A stretch of 64,000 nt of DNA from JBOGUF01 sp050696075 (GTDB lineage: Bacteria; Chloroflexota; Chloroflexia; Thermomicrobiales; UBA6265): assembly GCA_050696075.1 (NCBI GenBank), contig JBOGUF010000216.1, forward strand, positions 62,001 to 126,000, in the 5' to 3' direction. Position numbers and translations under genes: made by a program. Within the stretch, counting starts at the first letter, position 1. Each line of letters opens with the position of its first letter. A model generated the notes under the pieces. It was not told the DNA's origin, made no database searches, and saw only the letters and a program-made list of their open reading frames with translations. Shown in pieces: positions 40,817 through 49,440 of this stretch.

Positions 40817-41717
40817 CGCGCAGTCCGTTTCCAACCAGATTGATCGACAGCACGGTGATGTAGATCAAGAGTCCCGGGAAGAAGACGTTTGTCCAGTTTT
40901 GGCGGTAGAACTGGTTTGCCTCTTCGAGCATATTGCCCCACGACGGCGTCGGAATCCGCACGCCCAGCCCGATGAAACTGAGCACGGCTTCGGTCAGAAT
41001 GAAGCCGGGGATCACCAGCGAGATCCAGACGACGATCGTTGGGACCACGTTCGGCAGGATGTGGCGGAAGAGGACGCGCCAGTTCGACGCGCCCAAGAGA
41101 CGGGCGGCTTCGACGAACTCCCGGTGGCGCAGGGCCATGACCTCACCGCGAATCAGCCGGGCGACGCCGGGCCAGCTTACCGTCGCGATTACGAAGGCCA
41201 GGGCGATGTACCCCGGACGATAGAGCGCTGCAATCAGGATGAGCAGGGCCAACGACGGGATGCTGAGCAGCACGTCGACCAGTCGCATCAGGATCGCATC
41301 GGTCGCACGGCCGAAGTAGCCAGCGGTCGCGCCGATCGTCCCGCCAATCACCAAGGTAGCGAGCGACGTTAGGACAGCCACGAGCAGTGAGACGCGTCCA
41401 CCGTAGGCGAGACGGGTGAGGATGTCTCGGCCGTTGCCATCGCTGCCGAGGATGTACCCCTGTTCGCCCGGCTTGGCCAGCGCGCCCTCAAGCTGATTCT
41501 CCGCATATGAGAAACCGGTCACGTACTTGGAGATGAGTCCAGCGCCGAGAACGAAGATGAGGATCGCCGCTACGACAAAAAGGGCCGCCAGCGAAACCTT
41601 ATTGCGGCGAAACCGTCGCCAAGCACGCGCCGTGGGTTTTGACGTGTGAAGTGCATCCAGGCCAGGAGCAGTGTCGGAGACAGATCGACTTGTCTTGGCT
41701 GTGGCGCGGTCATTCAT
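40788..41717 (-). CDS. ABC transporter permease, DppC/OppC type (copy 2 of the first importer)
   Basis: A 309-residue inner-membrane permease of the dipeptide/oligopeptide/nickel class. N-terminal 'FRRNKVSLAALFVVAAILIF', then the family core: 'YILGSDGNGRDILTRLAYGG', the EAA-type loop 'RHREFVEAARLLGASNWRVL', and 'VRIPTPSWGNMLEEANQ', ending 'NLVGNGLRDALDPRLGG'. Its ATG overlaps the DppB stop (41710-41717). Needs an ATPase pair, which is not encoded here. The broken flippase gene starts inside its 3' end. Confidence 0.9.
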   Translation of the reverse strand: MNDRATAKTSRSVSDTAPGLDALHTSKPTARAWRRFRRNKVSLAALFVVAAILIFVLGAGLISKYVTGFSYAENQLEGALAKPGEQGYILGSDGNGRDILTRLAYGGRVSLLVAVLTSLATLVIGGTIGATAGYFGRATDAILMRLVDVLLSIPSLALLILIAALYRPGYIALAFVIATVSWPGVARLIRGEVMALRHREFVEAARLLGASNWRVLFRHILPNVVPTIVVWISLVIPGFILTEAVLSFIGLGVRIPTPSWGNMLEEANQFYRQNWTNVFFPGLLIYITVLSINLVGNGLRDALDPRLGG

Positions 41718-42678
41718 AGTGGATGCGAGGATCGAGAACGCGATAAAGCACGTCGGCGAGCAGGTTGCCGATCATCGTTAGCAGGGCGAAGATGAGCGTG
41801 GCGCCCATGATAAGGGTGTAATCGCTCCGCTGTACCGCCTGCAATGTGAGGCGCCCCATCCCGTTCCACGCGAAGATCTGTTCGACTAAGAACGCGCCCC
41901 CGAACAGTTCGGGAATGGTCAATCCGACCAACGTGATGAGCGGAATCATAGCGTTGCGGAATGCGTGGCTGTAGACCACCGCGCGATCGCGGAGACCCTT
42001 GGCGCGCGCGGTCAGAATGTAGTCTTGGCGGATCACCTCGAGCATGGACGAGCGAACATAGCGCGTCCAGCTCGCTATCTGGACCAGCGCCAGCGAGAGG
42101 ACCGGCAGGACCATATGCTCGATACGGTCCAATATGCCGGCATCGGTCCGCAAGTCTCGCATGCCGCCGATCGGGAGGGCCGGTAGCCCCCACTCTTGGA
42201 ACTTGACCGCGAAGAGAATGATGAGCAGGAGCGCGAGCCAAAAGGAAGGCAAGGCATAGGCGGCGACCGAGCCGATGGTCGTGAGGTGGTCGAAGAGCGA
42301 ATTGTGCCGAGTTGCGGAGAGGACGCCAAGCGGCACGGCGAGCGCTAGTGCGACAAGGAGTGCGGCGCCTGTCAAGAGGAGGGTATTCGGCAACACGCCC
42401 AGGATCCGGTCGAGGACCGGCGTCGAGTTGGTCATGGAGATGCCGAGGTCACCGCGTAAGACGTGGCCGAGCCAGATCACGTATCGCTCGGGCCACGGCT
42501 CGTCCAGGCCCAGGTTGCGCTTGATGCGTTCGATGTCCTCTGGGCGCATACGAGGATTGAATTGGTAGCCCGTGACCGGGCTACCTGGCACGAGATTGAC
42601 GATCGCGAAGGTGAGGAAGGTGATGCCGAGCAGGAGCGGCGGAATCTGAAGCAGGCGAAGGAGAATCAGGCGGCCCAT
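41710..42678 (-). CDS. ABC transporter permease, DppB/OppB type (copy 2 of the first importer)
   Basis: A 322-residue permease with six helices: 'ILLRLLQIPPLLLGITFLTF', the lumenal 'RMRPEDIERIKRNLGLDEPW', 'YALPSFWLALLLIILFAVKF', and the coupling loop 'LTARAKGLRDRAVVYSHAFR' and 'AMIPLITLVGLTIPELFGGA'. It begins 17 bases after the DppC1 stop and overlaps DppC2 by eight bases. Most similar in layout to DppB1 at 43710, so the two B/C pairs look like a tandem duplication. Confidence 0.92.
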   Translation of the reverse strand: MGRLILLRLLQIPPLLLGITFLTFAIVNLVPGSPVTGYQFNPRMRPEDIERIKRNLGLDEPWPERYVIWLGHVLRGDLGISMTNSTPVLDRILGVLPNTLLLTGAALLVALALAVPLGVLSATRHNSLFDHLTTIGSVAAYALPSFWLALLLIILFAVKFQEWGLPALPIGGMRDLRTDAGILDRIEHMVLPVLSLALVQIASWTRYVRSSMLEVIRQDYILTARAKGLRDRAVVYSHAFRNAMIPLITLVGLTIPELFGGAFLVEQIFAWNGMGRLTLQAVQRSDYTLIMGATLIFALLTMIGNLLADVLYRVLDPRIHYE

Positions 42679-42695
42679 CCGATTGACTGCCGGTC

Positions 42696-43655
42696 TTACT
42701 GGTTGAGGCGCGGATCGAGCGCGTCCCGGAGGCCGGTGCCGACGAGGTTGATCGAGAGCACGGTGATGTAGATGGCGAACCCCGGGATGAAAATGAGAGT
42801 CCAGGACTGCCGCAAAAATTGCTTAGCGTCCTGAAGCATGTTGCCCCAAGATGGCGTTGGGGTGCGGACGCCGAGACCAAGATAGCTGAGCGCGGCCTCG
42901 GTCAGAATGAGGGCCGGAACAACGATTGACGCCCAGACGACGATGATCGGGATCACATTGGGGAAGAGGTGCTTGAGTAAGATGCGGCTGTTCGACGAGC
43001 CGATGACCCGTGCCGCGTCAATATAGTCCCGGTTCTTGAGCGACAGCACTTCAGCGCGGATCAGGCGCGCGATTCCGGCCCAGCTGAGTAGCGCGATGAA
43101 GAGCGCCAATACCAGCGGGCTCGGCTGGTAGAAGGACGACAGGACGATAAGCAGAACAAGCGATGGAATTGAGAGAAGGACGTCGGCAAGCCGCATTGCA
43201 ATAGAGTCGATGATGCCACCGAAGTAGCCAGCCGCGGCGCCGATGGTGCCCCCAATGACGAGGATAGATGCGGTCGCCAGGACAGCGATCATCAGCGAGA
43301 TGCGTCCGCCATAGGCAAGTCGAGTCAGCACGTCACGGCCGTTGCCGTCCGCGCCGAGGATGTAGTCACCTGTAAATGGCGGTGTCAGTTTTTCGGCAAG
43401 GTGATTTTCGGTGAAGGTAAAGTGGGTCACGTATCGGCTGAGCAGATCGGCACTCAGAATGAAGAGGATGATCAGCACCACCATGGCTAGCGCGGCGACT
43501 GAGACGCTGTTCTGGCGATATCGACGCCAGGCACGGCGCCAGAAGCCCGGTGCGCTGGAGAGTTTCGAGCGCCGAAGCCCGTCTATGATAGGAGCGGTCG
43601 GACGGATGGCGGCGCCCTCTACGGTTGCCATGAGCTGGTCGGTTTGTTGCGCCAT
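42696..43655 (-). CDS. ABC transporter permease, DppC type (copy 1 of the first importer)
   Basis: A 319-residue permease: 'RRYRQNSVSVAALAMVVLII', 'YILGADGNGRDVLTRLAYGG', the loop 'KNRDYIDAARVIGSSNSRIL', and 'VRTPTPSWGNMLQDAKQ', ending 'NLVGTGLRDALDPRLNQ'. ATG 43655 has GGGAG about 10 bases upstream; a start at 43685 would add ten residues without a ribosome site. It follows DppB1 with a 54-base gap. It pairs with DppB1 and probably shares the binding protein at 44793. Confidence 0.9.
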   Translation of the reverse strand: MAQQTDQLMATVEGAAIRPTAPIIDGLRRSKLSSAPGFWRRAWRRYRQNSVSVAALAMVVLIILFILSADLLSRYVTHFTFTENHLAEKLTPPFTGDYILGADGNGRDVLTRLAYGGRISLMIAVLATASILVIGGTIGAAAGYFGGIIDSIAMRLADVLLSIPSLVLLIVLSSFYQPSPLVLALFIALLSWAGIARLIRAEVLSLKNRDYIDAARVIGSSNSRILLKHLFPNVIPIIVVWASIVVPALILTEAALSYLGLGVRTPTPSWGNMLQDAKQFLRQSWTLIFIPGFAIYITVLSINLVGTGLRDALDPRLNQ

Positions 43656-43709
43656 GCCGAGCGTCTCCCGCGAACAAAGTGGCACGAGCCCGCGCCGGAT
43701 GAGACCGCG

Positions 43710-44675
43710 TTAGTCGAAACGAATCCGTGGATCAAACATGACGTACATGATATCCGCTAAGAGGTTGCCGATCATGACGAGCGCCGCAAAGAGGAGTGTC
43801 GTGCCCATCACCACGGTGAAGTCCTTGTCGTTGATCGCGGTGATGACAAGCCTACCCATTCCAGGATAGGCGAACACATTTTCGACGACGAGCGATCCGG
43901 CGAACAACTCGGGAATGCTCAGGCCGACCAAGGTAATCAACGGCAGCAGCGCATTCCGGAAGCCATGGCTGTAAAGGACCACGCGCTCCCTGAGACCCTT
44001 GGCCGACGCGGTGCGCATGTAATCCTGGCGGATCACTTCGAGCATCGACGATCGAATATAGACAACCCACCCCGCCAGTTGCGGCAAAGCAAGGGCCGTT
44101 ACCGGGAGAACCAGGTGTTTGGCACGGTCGAGCACATCGCCGTCTCCTCGGAGATCACGGACGCCGCCTACGGGCAACGAGGGAAGACCCCATTCCCTAA
44201 ATTTCACCGAGAAGAGGATGATCAGCAATAGGCCAAGCCAGACGGTCGGCACGGCGAATCCGGCGACCGCGGAGACAGTCGCAAACCGGTCAAAGAGCGA
44301 GTTGCGACGGACCGCCGCATAGATACCGATCGGGACGGCGATAAAGAAGGCGACGATGACCGATAGTCCGGAGAGCAATAAGGTATTCGGAAGCACCGCG
44401 AGGACGCGATCTCGCACCGGGGCGTAGGTGATCATCGATACGCCGAGATCGCCCTGCACGACGTTCCCGACCCAAACGAAATACCGCTTGTAGAGCGGTT
44501 CATCGAGGCCAAGGTTTGACCTTAGCCGCTGGATGTCCTCGGGCTTGACACGGCTGTCGAATTCAAGATTGGCGAGAGGACTGCCCGAGGCATTGATGAT
44601 CACGAACGAGATCAGCGTCACCCCGAACAGGAGCGGGATCAATTGCATCAGACGGCGGAAGATGAATGCAGTCAT
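43710..44675 (-). CDS. ABC transporter permease, DppB type (copy 1 of the first importer)
   Basis: A 321-residue permease: 'IFRRLMQLIPLLFGVTLISF', 'RVKPEDIQRLRSNLGLDEPL', 'GFAVPTVWLGLLLIILFSVK', the loop 'RTASAKGLRERVVLYSHGFR' and 'LPLITLVGLSIPELFAGSLV', ending 'NLLADIMYVMFDPRIRFD'. It lies 74 bases after the hairpin that follows the binding-protein gene. The loop motif is the contact site for the ATPase, whose gene is absent from the window. Confidence 0.92.
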   Translation of the reverse strand: MTAFIFRRLMQLIPLLFGVTLISFVIINASGSPLANLEFDSRVKPEDIQRLRSNLGLDEPLYKRYFVWVGNVVQGDLGVSMITYAPVRDRVLAVLPNTLLLSGLSVIVAFFIAVPIGIYAAVRRNSLFDRFATVSAVAGFAVPTVWLGLLLIILFSVKFREWGLPSLPVGGVRDLRGDGDVLDRAKHLVLPVTALALPQLAGWVVYIRSSMLEVIRQDYMRTASAKGLRERVVLYSHGFRNALLPLITLVGLSIPELFAGSLVVENVFAYPGMGRLVITAINDKDFTVVMGTTLLFAALVMIGNLLADIMYVMFDPRIRFD

Positions 44676-44749
44676 GGCAGGGATCCTTCATCTCTCCGCG
44701 CTGCCGACGCTGGTTTGGCGAGCAATGAGCGGGGGAACTGAGATCGAAG

Positions 44750-44779
44750 TGCGCCGGGGACGAAGCTGTCCCCGGCGCA
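44750..44779 (-). terminator. Hairpin between binding protein and permeases (first importer)
   Basis: TGCGCCGGGGAC (44750-44761) pairs perfectly with GTCCCCGGCGCA (44768-44779), six-base loop. There is no T-run on the minus strand. It sits 13 bases after the binding-protein stop and probably acts as a partial terminator or as a 3' stabiliser so that the binding protein is made in excess. Confidence 0.65.
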
Positions 44780-44792
44780 AGTGGCGCGTTGC

Positions 44793-46610
44793 CTATTCCT
44801 CAACCCAGAGGAAGGGCAGCGGCCACAGGAAACCGGCCTGTGCGTTCGGCGCGTAGTTATGCACGCGAACGTTGTAGCCGGTGCGATCCTTGCGGAACCA
44901 GAGGATACCGACTGGAAGGTCCTCGTTGACGATGTTGCTCGCCTCGATGAGCAACTGGCGGCGGGCCTCTGGATCGATTTCGCGGCTTGCCCGCGCGGCG
45001 AGTTCGTCATAGTCCGGATTGGAGTACTTCATCGCGTTGAAGCCCTGCTTGTAGTTGTTCGTGGCGAACATTGCCGTTTGGTCGCCGGTGGCGTCCCAAT
45101 TGAAGCCGAGGAAGCAGACGGCGTAGTCGAAGTTCTCGACCAGGGCCGGAACCAGGACCGTGTCGAAGTCGACCGGGTTCGGCGTCACCGCCGCGCCGAC
45201 CGCGCCCCATGCTTCTTGGACATAAGCGATGATCTGGTCGGAAGTCGCGGAGCCGCTGCCGTACATGATCTCGAACTCGAGCTTGTTGCCGTCGAGCTCC
45301 AGGACGCCGTCGCCGTCTTCATCTACCCAGCCTGCCTCGGCAAGCAACGCCATGGCCTGTTCCGGATCGTAGTTGTAGACGGTCGTGATCTGATCAGGCG
45401 CGTAGGCCAGCGAGAGGATCGGCTGCGTGCCGTTGGCGACCTCGGCATAGCCGAGCATGACGTTGTCGACCAAAGACTGCCGGTCGAGCGCATAGAAGAG
45501 CGCCTGGCGGGTGCGGGCATCCTGGAAGAGCGGCGTCTTCTCCGGGTCCAGGTTGTAGCCGTACCAACTGAAGCTATAGGTATCGTAGAGCGCAACCTCA
45601 AGCGAGTCCTCGGACTGAACCGATTCGACGTCCGCCGGCGGCACGCCGTCGTAGATGTCGATGTTGCCAGCGCGCAACGCCTCGATCGCGGACGTTTCGT
45701 CCGGCCAGGTCTGGAAGATGAAGGTGTCGATCGTTGGCGCCTGGCTGGCGACCGTGTCCCAGTAGTTCTCGTTGCGAACAAAGGTCGCGGTGCCCTCGCC
45801 TTCGTTCAGCTCCTGGAAGACGAACGGGCCGCTGCCGATGACCCGCGCCGGATCGGCGCCGGTGCTACCAGCATCGGTCTGCCACTGATCAAACGGGACA
45901 CTTTCCCAGATGTGCTTGGCGACGATCGGGCAGTAGAAGTTGCCGAGGAAGACCACTTGGGCCAGAACGTCGCTTGACACGACCTGAACCGTTTGGTCGT
46001 CCACCTTGGTGTACGAGGCGACCGTATCGTTGAAACTCCCCGTGTAGGAACTGCCGGTGAGCGGATCGGACTGCGCGTCCATGCTGAAGATCACGTCGTC
46101 GGCGGTCAGTGGAGTGCCATCGTGCCAGACGGCGTTCGAGTTGAGGTGGAAGGTATAGGTCTTGCCGTCCTCGGCGATCTCCCAGAAGTCAGCGAGACCC
46201 GGCACGTATTGGCCGTCGATCGGACTTGAGGCGACGAGTGTCTCGTAAACCAACGCCAGCACCGGGTTAGTCGGGCTGTTGTTGGAGATCATCATGTTCG
46301 TCGTGGTTAGATTCGACGACGCGATTTCGCCAAGGATCACGGTGCCGCCTTGACTGGCCGGCTCCTCCTTCGCCGTCCACCACTCGTTGAGCTGCGCCGC
46401 CCATTCCTCGCGATTGATCGAGGTGAATGCGGACGCGGCGCCGGGGGTCGCATCCTGCGCGGAAGCGGGCACCGCCCGGAGAAAGATCGAAAGCGACGCG
46501 GCCGAGATACCGAGCGCGCCGGCTCGGCGGACGAGCTCCCGGCGCGAGATCGCGCCGTGGCAGAACTGCCGATAGAGCTCGTTCAGTTGGCTGACGGAAT
46601 TCACAGACAT
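44793..46610 (-). CDS. ABC transporter substrate-binding protein, family 5 (peptide/nickel), Tat-type signal
   Basis: A 605-residue extracytoplasmic solute-binding protein of the SBP_bac_5 class: 'YVPGLADFWEIAEDGKTYTF', 'LNSNAVWHDGTPLTADDVIF' and 'TRQALFYALDRQSLVDNVM' are typical. It starts with 'SRRELVRRAG', a twin-arginine motif, then a hydrophobic stretch and a likely cut at 'PASA-QDATPG'. No lipobox cysteine follows. A calcium-type loop, 'DEDGDGVLELDGN', occurs at the usual place in this class. ATG at 46610 has AAAGGAG six bases upstream. Substrate: probably peptide; nickel is possible given larE nearby, but not shown. Confidence 0.9.
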   Translation of the reverse strand: MSVNSVSQLNELYRQFCHGAISRRELVRRAGALGISAASLSIFLRAVPASAQDATPGAASAFTSINREEWAAQLNEWWTAKEEPASQGGTVILGEIASSNLTTTNMMISNNSPTNPVLALVYETLVASSPIDGQYVPGLADFWEIAEDGKTYTFHLNSNAVWHDGTPLTADDVIFSMDAQSDPLTGSSYTGSFNDTVASYTKVDDQTVQVVSSDVLAQVVFLGNFYCPIVAKHIWESVPFDQWQTDAGSTGADPARVIGSGPFVFQELNEGEGTATFVRNENYWDTVASQAPTIDTFIFQTWPDETSAIEALRAGNIDIYDGVPPADVESVQSEDSLEVALYDTYSFSWYGYNLDPEKTPLFQDARTRQALFYALDRQSLVDNVMLGYAEVANGTQPILSLAYAPDQITTVYNYDPEQAMALLAEAGWVDEDGDGVLELDGNKLEFEIMYGSGSATSDQIIAYVQEAWGAVGAAVTPNPVDFDTVLVPALVENFDYAVCFLGFNWDATGDQTAMFATNNYKQGFNAMKYSNPDYDELAARASREIDPEARRQLLIEASNIVNEDLPVGILWFRKDRTGYNVRVHNYAPNAQAGFLWPLPFLWVEE

Positions 46611-46711
46611 CCTCTCCTTTTGCTTCGTACATCGACCAGGCATGAGAACGGCGTTTTCCTACCAACCTGGCAGAAGTCGGCCGCGTTGTCTTGAACAAAA
46701 GCGACGCTCAT
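46601..46711 (-). CDS. Possible 36-codon upstream ORF overlapping the binding-protein start
   Basis: ATG at 46711 follows GGAGGAG, in the leader of the binding-protein gene. The frame runs 36 codons ('MSVAFVQDNAADFCQVGRKT' and on) and ends in a TGA that overlaps the first codons of the binding protein (ATGTCTGTGA), so translation could be coupled. No family is recognised, and the ribosome site is only two bases from the ATG, closer than usual. It may be chance. Confidence 0.3.
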   Translation of the reverse strand: MSVAFVQDNAADFCQVGRKTPFSCLVDVRSKRRGCL

Positions 46712-46988
46712 CTCCTCCATGCCACGACGTTGTGTCCTGTGAACGCACCGGGCGTTCAAACCTGGATGCGTCCCACAAACCAAAGATGCCTCGGTCGCGA
46801 GCGCACTTTGACCATCGGGCCCCTTGTGTTGCACGCCCCCCGTATCCGACTGCAACAACCACCGTTCCTCGGTCATGTGACGCGTCGAGCCGAAGGAGAT
46901 CGGCGCAGACTCGAGGAAGAGATCCCTGTCCAGAACTCTTGTCGTGGCGTGGTTGTCATCGTCTTGAGCGCCGGCGACACGGCCAGGG

Positions 46989-47018
46989 ACTATAGGCACT
47001 ACTGACGTTTAGTGTCAA
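46989..47018 (-). promoter_or_regulatory. Consensus promoter for the first importer operon, with a long leader
   Basis: Minus strand TTGACA (47018-47013), an 18-base spacer, TATAGT (46994-46989). This is the best sigma-70-type match in the accessory region. Transcription would start near 46982, giving a leader of about 370 bases. The leader contains several inverted repeats: TGTTGCA/TGCAACA (46827-46858), TGAACGC/GCGTTCA (46740-46758) and a TCACATGA palindrome (46873-46880). No known riboswitch is recognised. The 46611-47141 gap has no other gene I can support. Confidence 0.75.
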
Positions 47019-47141
47019 GTCCGATAATTGCAGTGGCGGCTACCGTGGTTGCCTCTCCCTTCCACCGCTGGTAGCATCAACGCCAAGAGCGGGCCACTCG
47101 TCGGACCGTTATCGGCCGGTGCCTTCTACAGGAGACCCTTC

Positions 47142-47990
47142 GTGCAAGAACTCGCGGCCACCAAGTACGGGCTCCTGCGTGACGCCGTCACGGGGATGGA
47201 ATCGGTGCTGATCGCCTTTTCGGGAGGCGTGGACAGTACCCTGCTTCTCAAGGTGGCCCATGACGCACTGGGCGATCGAGCCGTTGCTGCCAGCGGGCTT
47301 TCACAGACCTATGCGCCCGAGGAAATGGCCGAAGCGGAGCAAATTGCAGAGGAAATCGGCGTCCGCCACGTCGTCGTCTCGACGATGGAGTTGACCGATT
47401 CCCGGTATGCCGACAACACGCACCAGCGCTGTTTTTTCTGCAAGACCGAGCTCTACACGAAGCTGGCGGAACGCGCGAAGGAGCTGGGATGTGCCTTCGT
47501 TGCCGACGGCACAAACGCCGACGATGCGAGGGACTTTCGCCCCGGAATGCGGGCGGCGCATCAACTCGGCGTCCGCAGCCCTCTGCTAGAGGTTGGTTTG
47601 ACAAAGGCCGAGATCCGCGAGATCTCGCTGGAGCTGGGATTGCCGACCTGGGACAAACCGGCGGCGGCGTGCCTTTCTTCTCGTTTCGCCTATGGGGACC
47701 CGATCACTGTGGAGAAGTTGCGTCAGGTGGCGGCTGCCGAGTCGTTTCTCCGTGGCCTCGGTTATCGAGGGTTTCGGGTGCGTCACGAGGGATTGACGGC
47801 CCGCCTCGAGTTTCCGCCTGAGGTAATGGCGGAGGTCCTGTCGCGCGGTGGGGAAATCGCTACGGGTGTGAGGGCAGCCGGATATCAATACGTCGCCTTG
47901 GATCTAGAAGGCTATCGGGCGGGCAGCTTGAACGAGGTGCTGAATGCGCGTCTCCAGTCGCGCGGATTACGGCGCGCGGGCGCTCTTTGA
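47142..47990 (+). CDS. larE: ATP-dependent sacrificial sulfur transferase LarE
   Basis: LarE gives the sulfur atoms for the nickel-pincer cofactor of lactate racemase, using its own cysteine or an iron-sulfur cluster. The 282-residue protein has the PP-loop 'FSGGVDST', 'HQRCFFCKTELYTKL', and 'AACLSSRFAYGDPIT' with Cys177, which lines up with Cys176, the sulfur donor of Lactobacillus LarE. GTG at 47142 has AGGAG 8 bases upstream. larB, larC and larA are not in the window. It overlaps the Rrf2 gene by 47 bases, so the two are coupled. Confidence 0.9.
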   Translation: MQELAATKYGLLRDAVTGMESVLIAFSGGVDSTLLLKVAHDALGDRAVAASGLSQTYAPEEMAEAEQIAEEIGVRHVVVSTMELTDSRYADNTHQRCFFCKTELYTKLAERAKELGCAFVADGTNADDARDFRPGMRAAHQLGVRSPLLEVGLTKAEIREISLELGLPTWDKPAAACLSSRFAYGDPITVEKLRQVAAAESFLRGLGYRGFRVRHEGLTARLEFPPEVMAEVLSRGGEIATGVRAAGYQYVALDLEGYRAGSLNEVLNARLQSRGLRRAGAL

Positions 47991-48369
47991 TCTCGCGCTC
48001 CACTTTGGGCAAGGCCCGGTGCAAAGCCGCGACATCGCGGTCAGGCAACGGGTGCCCGAGGCGTATCTGCATCAGGTGTTGGGTGCGCTGAATCGCGCCG
48101 GACTGGTGCGCAGTACGCGTGGTCCGCTGGGCGGGCACGAGCTCGCGCGCGATCCGAGCCAAATCACTCTCTGGGACGTGCTTCGCGTGCTCGATGGTCC
48201 GGACCGCCGCGCTCACCCGCACATCGACGAGACTCCGCAAGACGATCCGGTGCATGAAACGTGGCACGAGCTGCAAAGCAGGTCTGTCGAGTTTCTCCGG
48301 TCGATCTCGCTCGATACGCTGGTCGAGCGATACCGAGCGCGCACTCTGGTGCCGGATTACAGCATTTGA
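47944..48369 (+). CDS. Rrf2-family transcriptional regulator lacking cysteines
   Basis: A 141-residue dimeric winged-helix regulator: 'RVPEAYLHQVLGALNRAGLV' and 'RSTRGPLGGHELARDPSQIT' form the usual DNA-binding region. No cysteine occurs anywhere in the protein, so it cannot hold the 2Fe-2S cluster of IscR or NsrR. It resembles in this the sulfur-metabolism regulator CymR, which lacks a cluster and responds to a partner enzyme. ATG at 47944 lies 47 bases inside larE. It may repress larE or the adjacent importers. The gene is convergent with DppC3. Confidence 0.88.
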   Translation: MRVSSRADYGARALFDLALHFGQGPVQSRDIAVRQRVPEAYLHQVLGALNRAGLVRSTRGPLGGHELARDPSQITLWDVLRVLDGPDRRAHPHIDETPQDDPVHETWHELQSRSVEFLRSISLDTLVERYRARTLVPDYSI

Positions 48370-48401
48370 TCGAAGTGTGTTTCCGAGCGGCCCCGAACGC
48401 G

Positions 48402-49364
48402 TCAATCGGTGATCCGCGGATCAAACGCATCGCGCAGGCCGATTCCCGCCAGATTGATCGCCAGCACCGTGATGTAGATCATGAAGCCGGGCAGGAAGAC
48501 GTTCCACCATGACTGGGCATAATGTCCGGCCCCCTCATCGAGCATATTCCCCCAGGACGGGATGGGGATTGGTACCCCGAATCCAAGGAAGCTCAATGCC
48601 GCCTCGGCGAGAATAAGGCCGGGCAGCGCCAGCGACGTCCAGACTATGACGATCGGCATGACGTTCGGAAAGATGTGCCGAAAGATGATGCGGCGATCGG
48701 GCGCGCCGACGACCCTGGCCGCCTCGATGTAATCGCGATTCCGTAGTGAGAGCACCTCGCCGCGGACCAGGCGCGCAATGCCGGTCCAGCCGTAGGAGGC
48801 GATGATGAGCGCGAGGCCGTCCGGGCCGGGAGTGAATATGGTCGAAATCAGCAGCAGGATGGCTAGCCCAGGCAGGCAAATCAAGACGTCGACCAAGCGC
48901 ATCAAGATACTATCGATCTTGCCGCCGAAATAACCGGCGACCGCGCCCGCCGTGCAGCCAATCGTCAACGTCGCAGCGGCCGCGAGAAACGCCACGCGGA
49001 GTGAGACGCGACCGCCGTACGCAATGCGCGTCAAGAGATCCCGGCCGTTCGGATCCGTACCGAGCGCGTGATTATCCGTGAATGGCCCGGCGAGCCGGTT
49101 TCGGAGGTTATTCCGCGCGTAGTCATGGCCGGTTATATACTCTGAGACGAGACCCGCCGACAGCGAAAAGATGACGATGAAGAGGGTGATTGCCAGCGCC
49201 ACGACGGCCACTTTGTTCCGCTTGAATCGCCCCCAGGCGAGCCGGTAGAAGCCAGGCGTCGAGCGCAACTGCGAGCGAAGGAGCGCATTTTCGCGGCTCC
49301 GCGCCGCATCAGGTGATGCGCCGCGATCGCCGGAAAGCGTTTCGGATTGATGCGCTTGTACCAT
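48402..49364 (-). CDS. ABC transporter permease, DppC type (second importer)
   Basis: A 320-residue permease: 'RFKRNKVAVVALAITLFIVI', 'HALGTDPNGRDLLTRIAYGG', the loop 'RNRDYIEAARVVGAPDRRII', 'VPIPIPSWGNMLDEGAGHYA', ending 'INLAGIGLRDAFDPRITD'. ATG at 49364 follows an AGG-containing site; the upstream 39 codons are unlike the family. It ends 32 bases from the convergent Rrf2 gene. Works with DppB3 and the binding protein at 50515; an ATPase must come from elsewhere. Confidence 0.9.
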   Translation of the reverse strand: MVQAHQSETLSGDRGASPDAARSRENALLRSQLRSTPGFYRLAWGRFKRNKVAVVALAITLFIVIFSLSAGLVSEYITGHDYARNNLRNRLAGPFTDNHALGTDPNGRDLLTRIAYGGRVSLRVAFLAAAATLTIGCTAGAVAGYFGGKIDSILMRLVDVLICLPGLAILLLISTIFTPGPDGLALIIASYGWTGIARLVRGEVLSLRNRDYIEAARVVGAPDRRIIFRHIFPNVMPIVIVWTSLALPGLILAEAALSFLGFGVPIPIPSWGNMLDEGAGHYAQSWWNVFLPGFMIYITVLAINLAGIGLRDAFDPRITD

Positions 49365-49440
49365 CGTCGTGCCTTGGTCTCCTGCCCAACCGCCCACGCC
49401 GCAGTGCTTTTCGTTGAGTGCGACGCGAATGACGTCGCGG

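Noticed and set aside
46741..46759. Operator for larE in TGAACGC/GCGTTCA (46740-46758)
   Set aside because: A palindrome with 5-base centre could be an operator, but it is about 390 bases from the larE start and within the importer leader; no second copy at larE was found.
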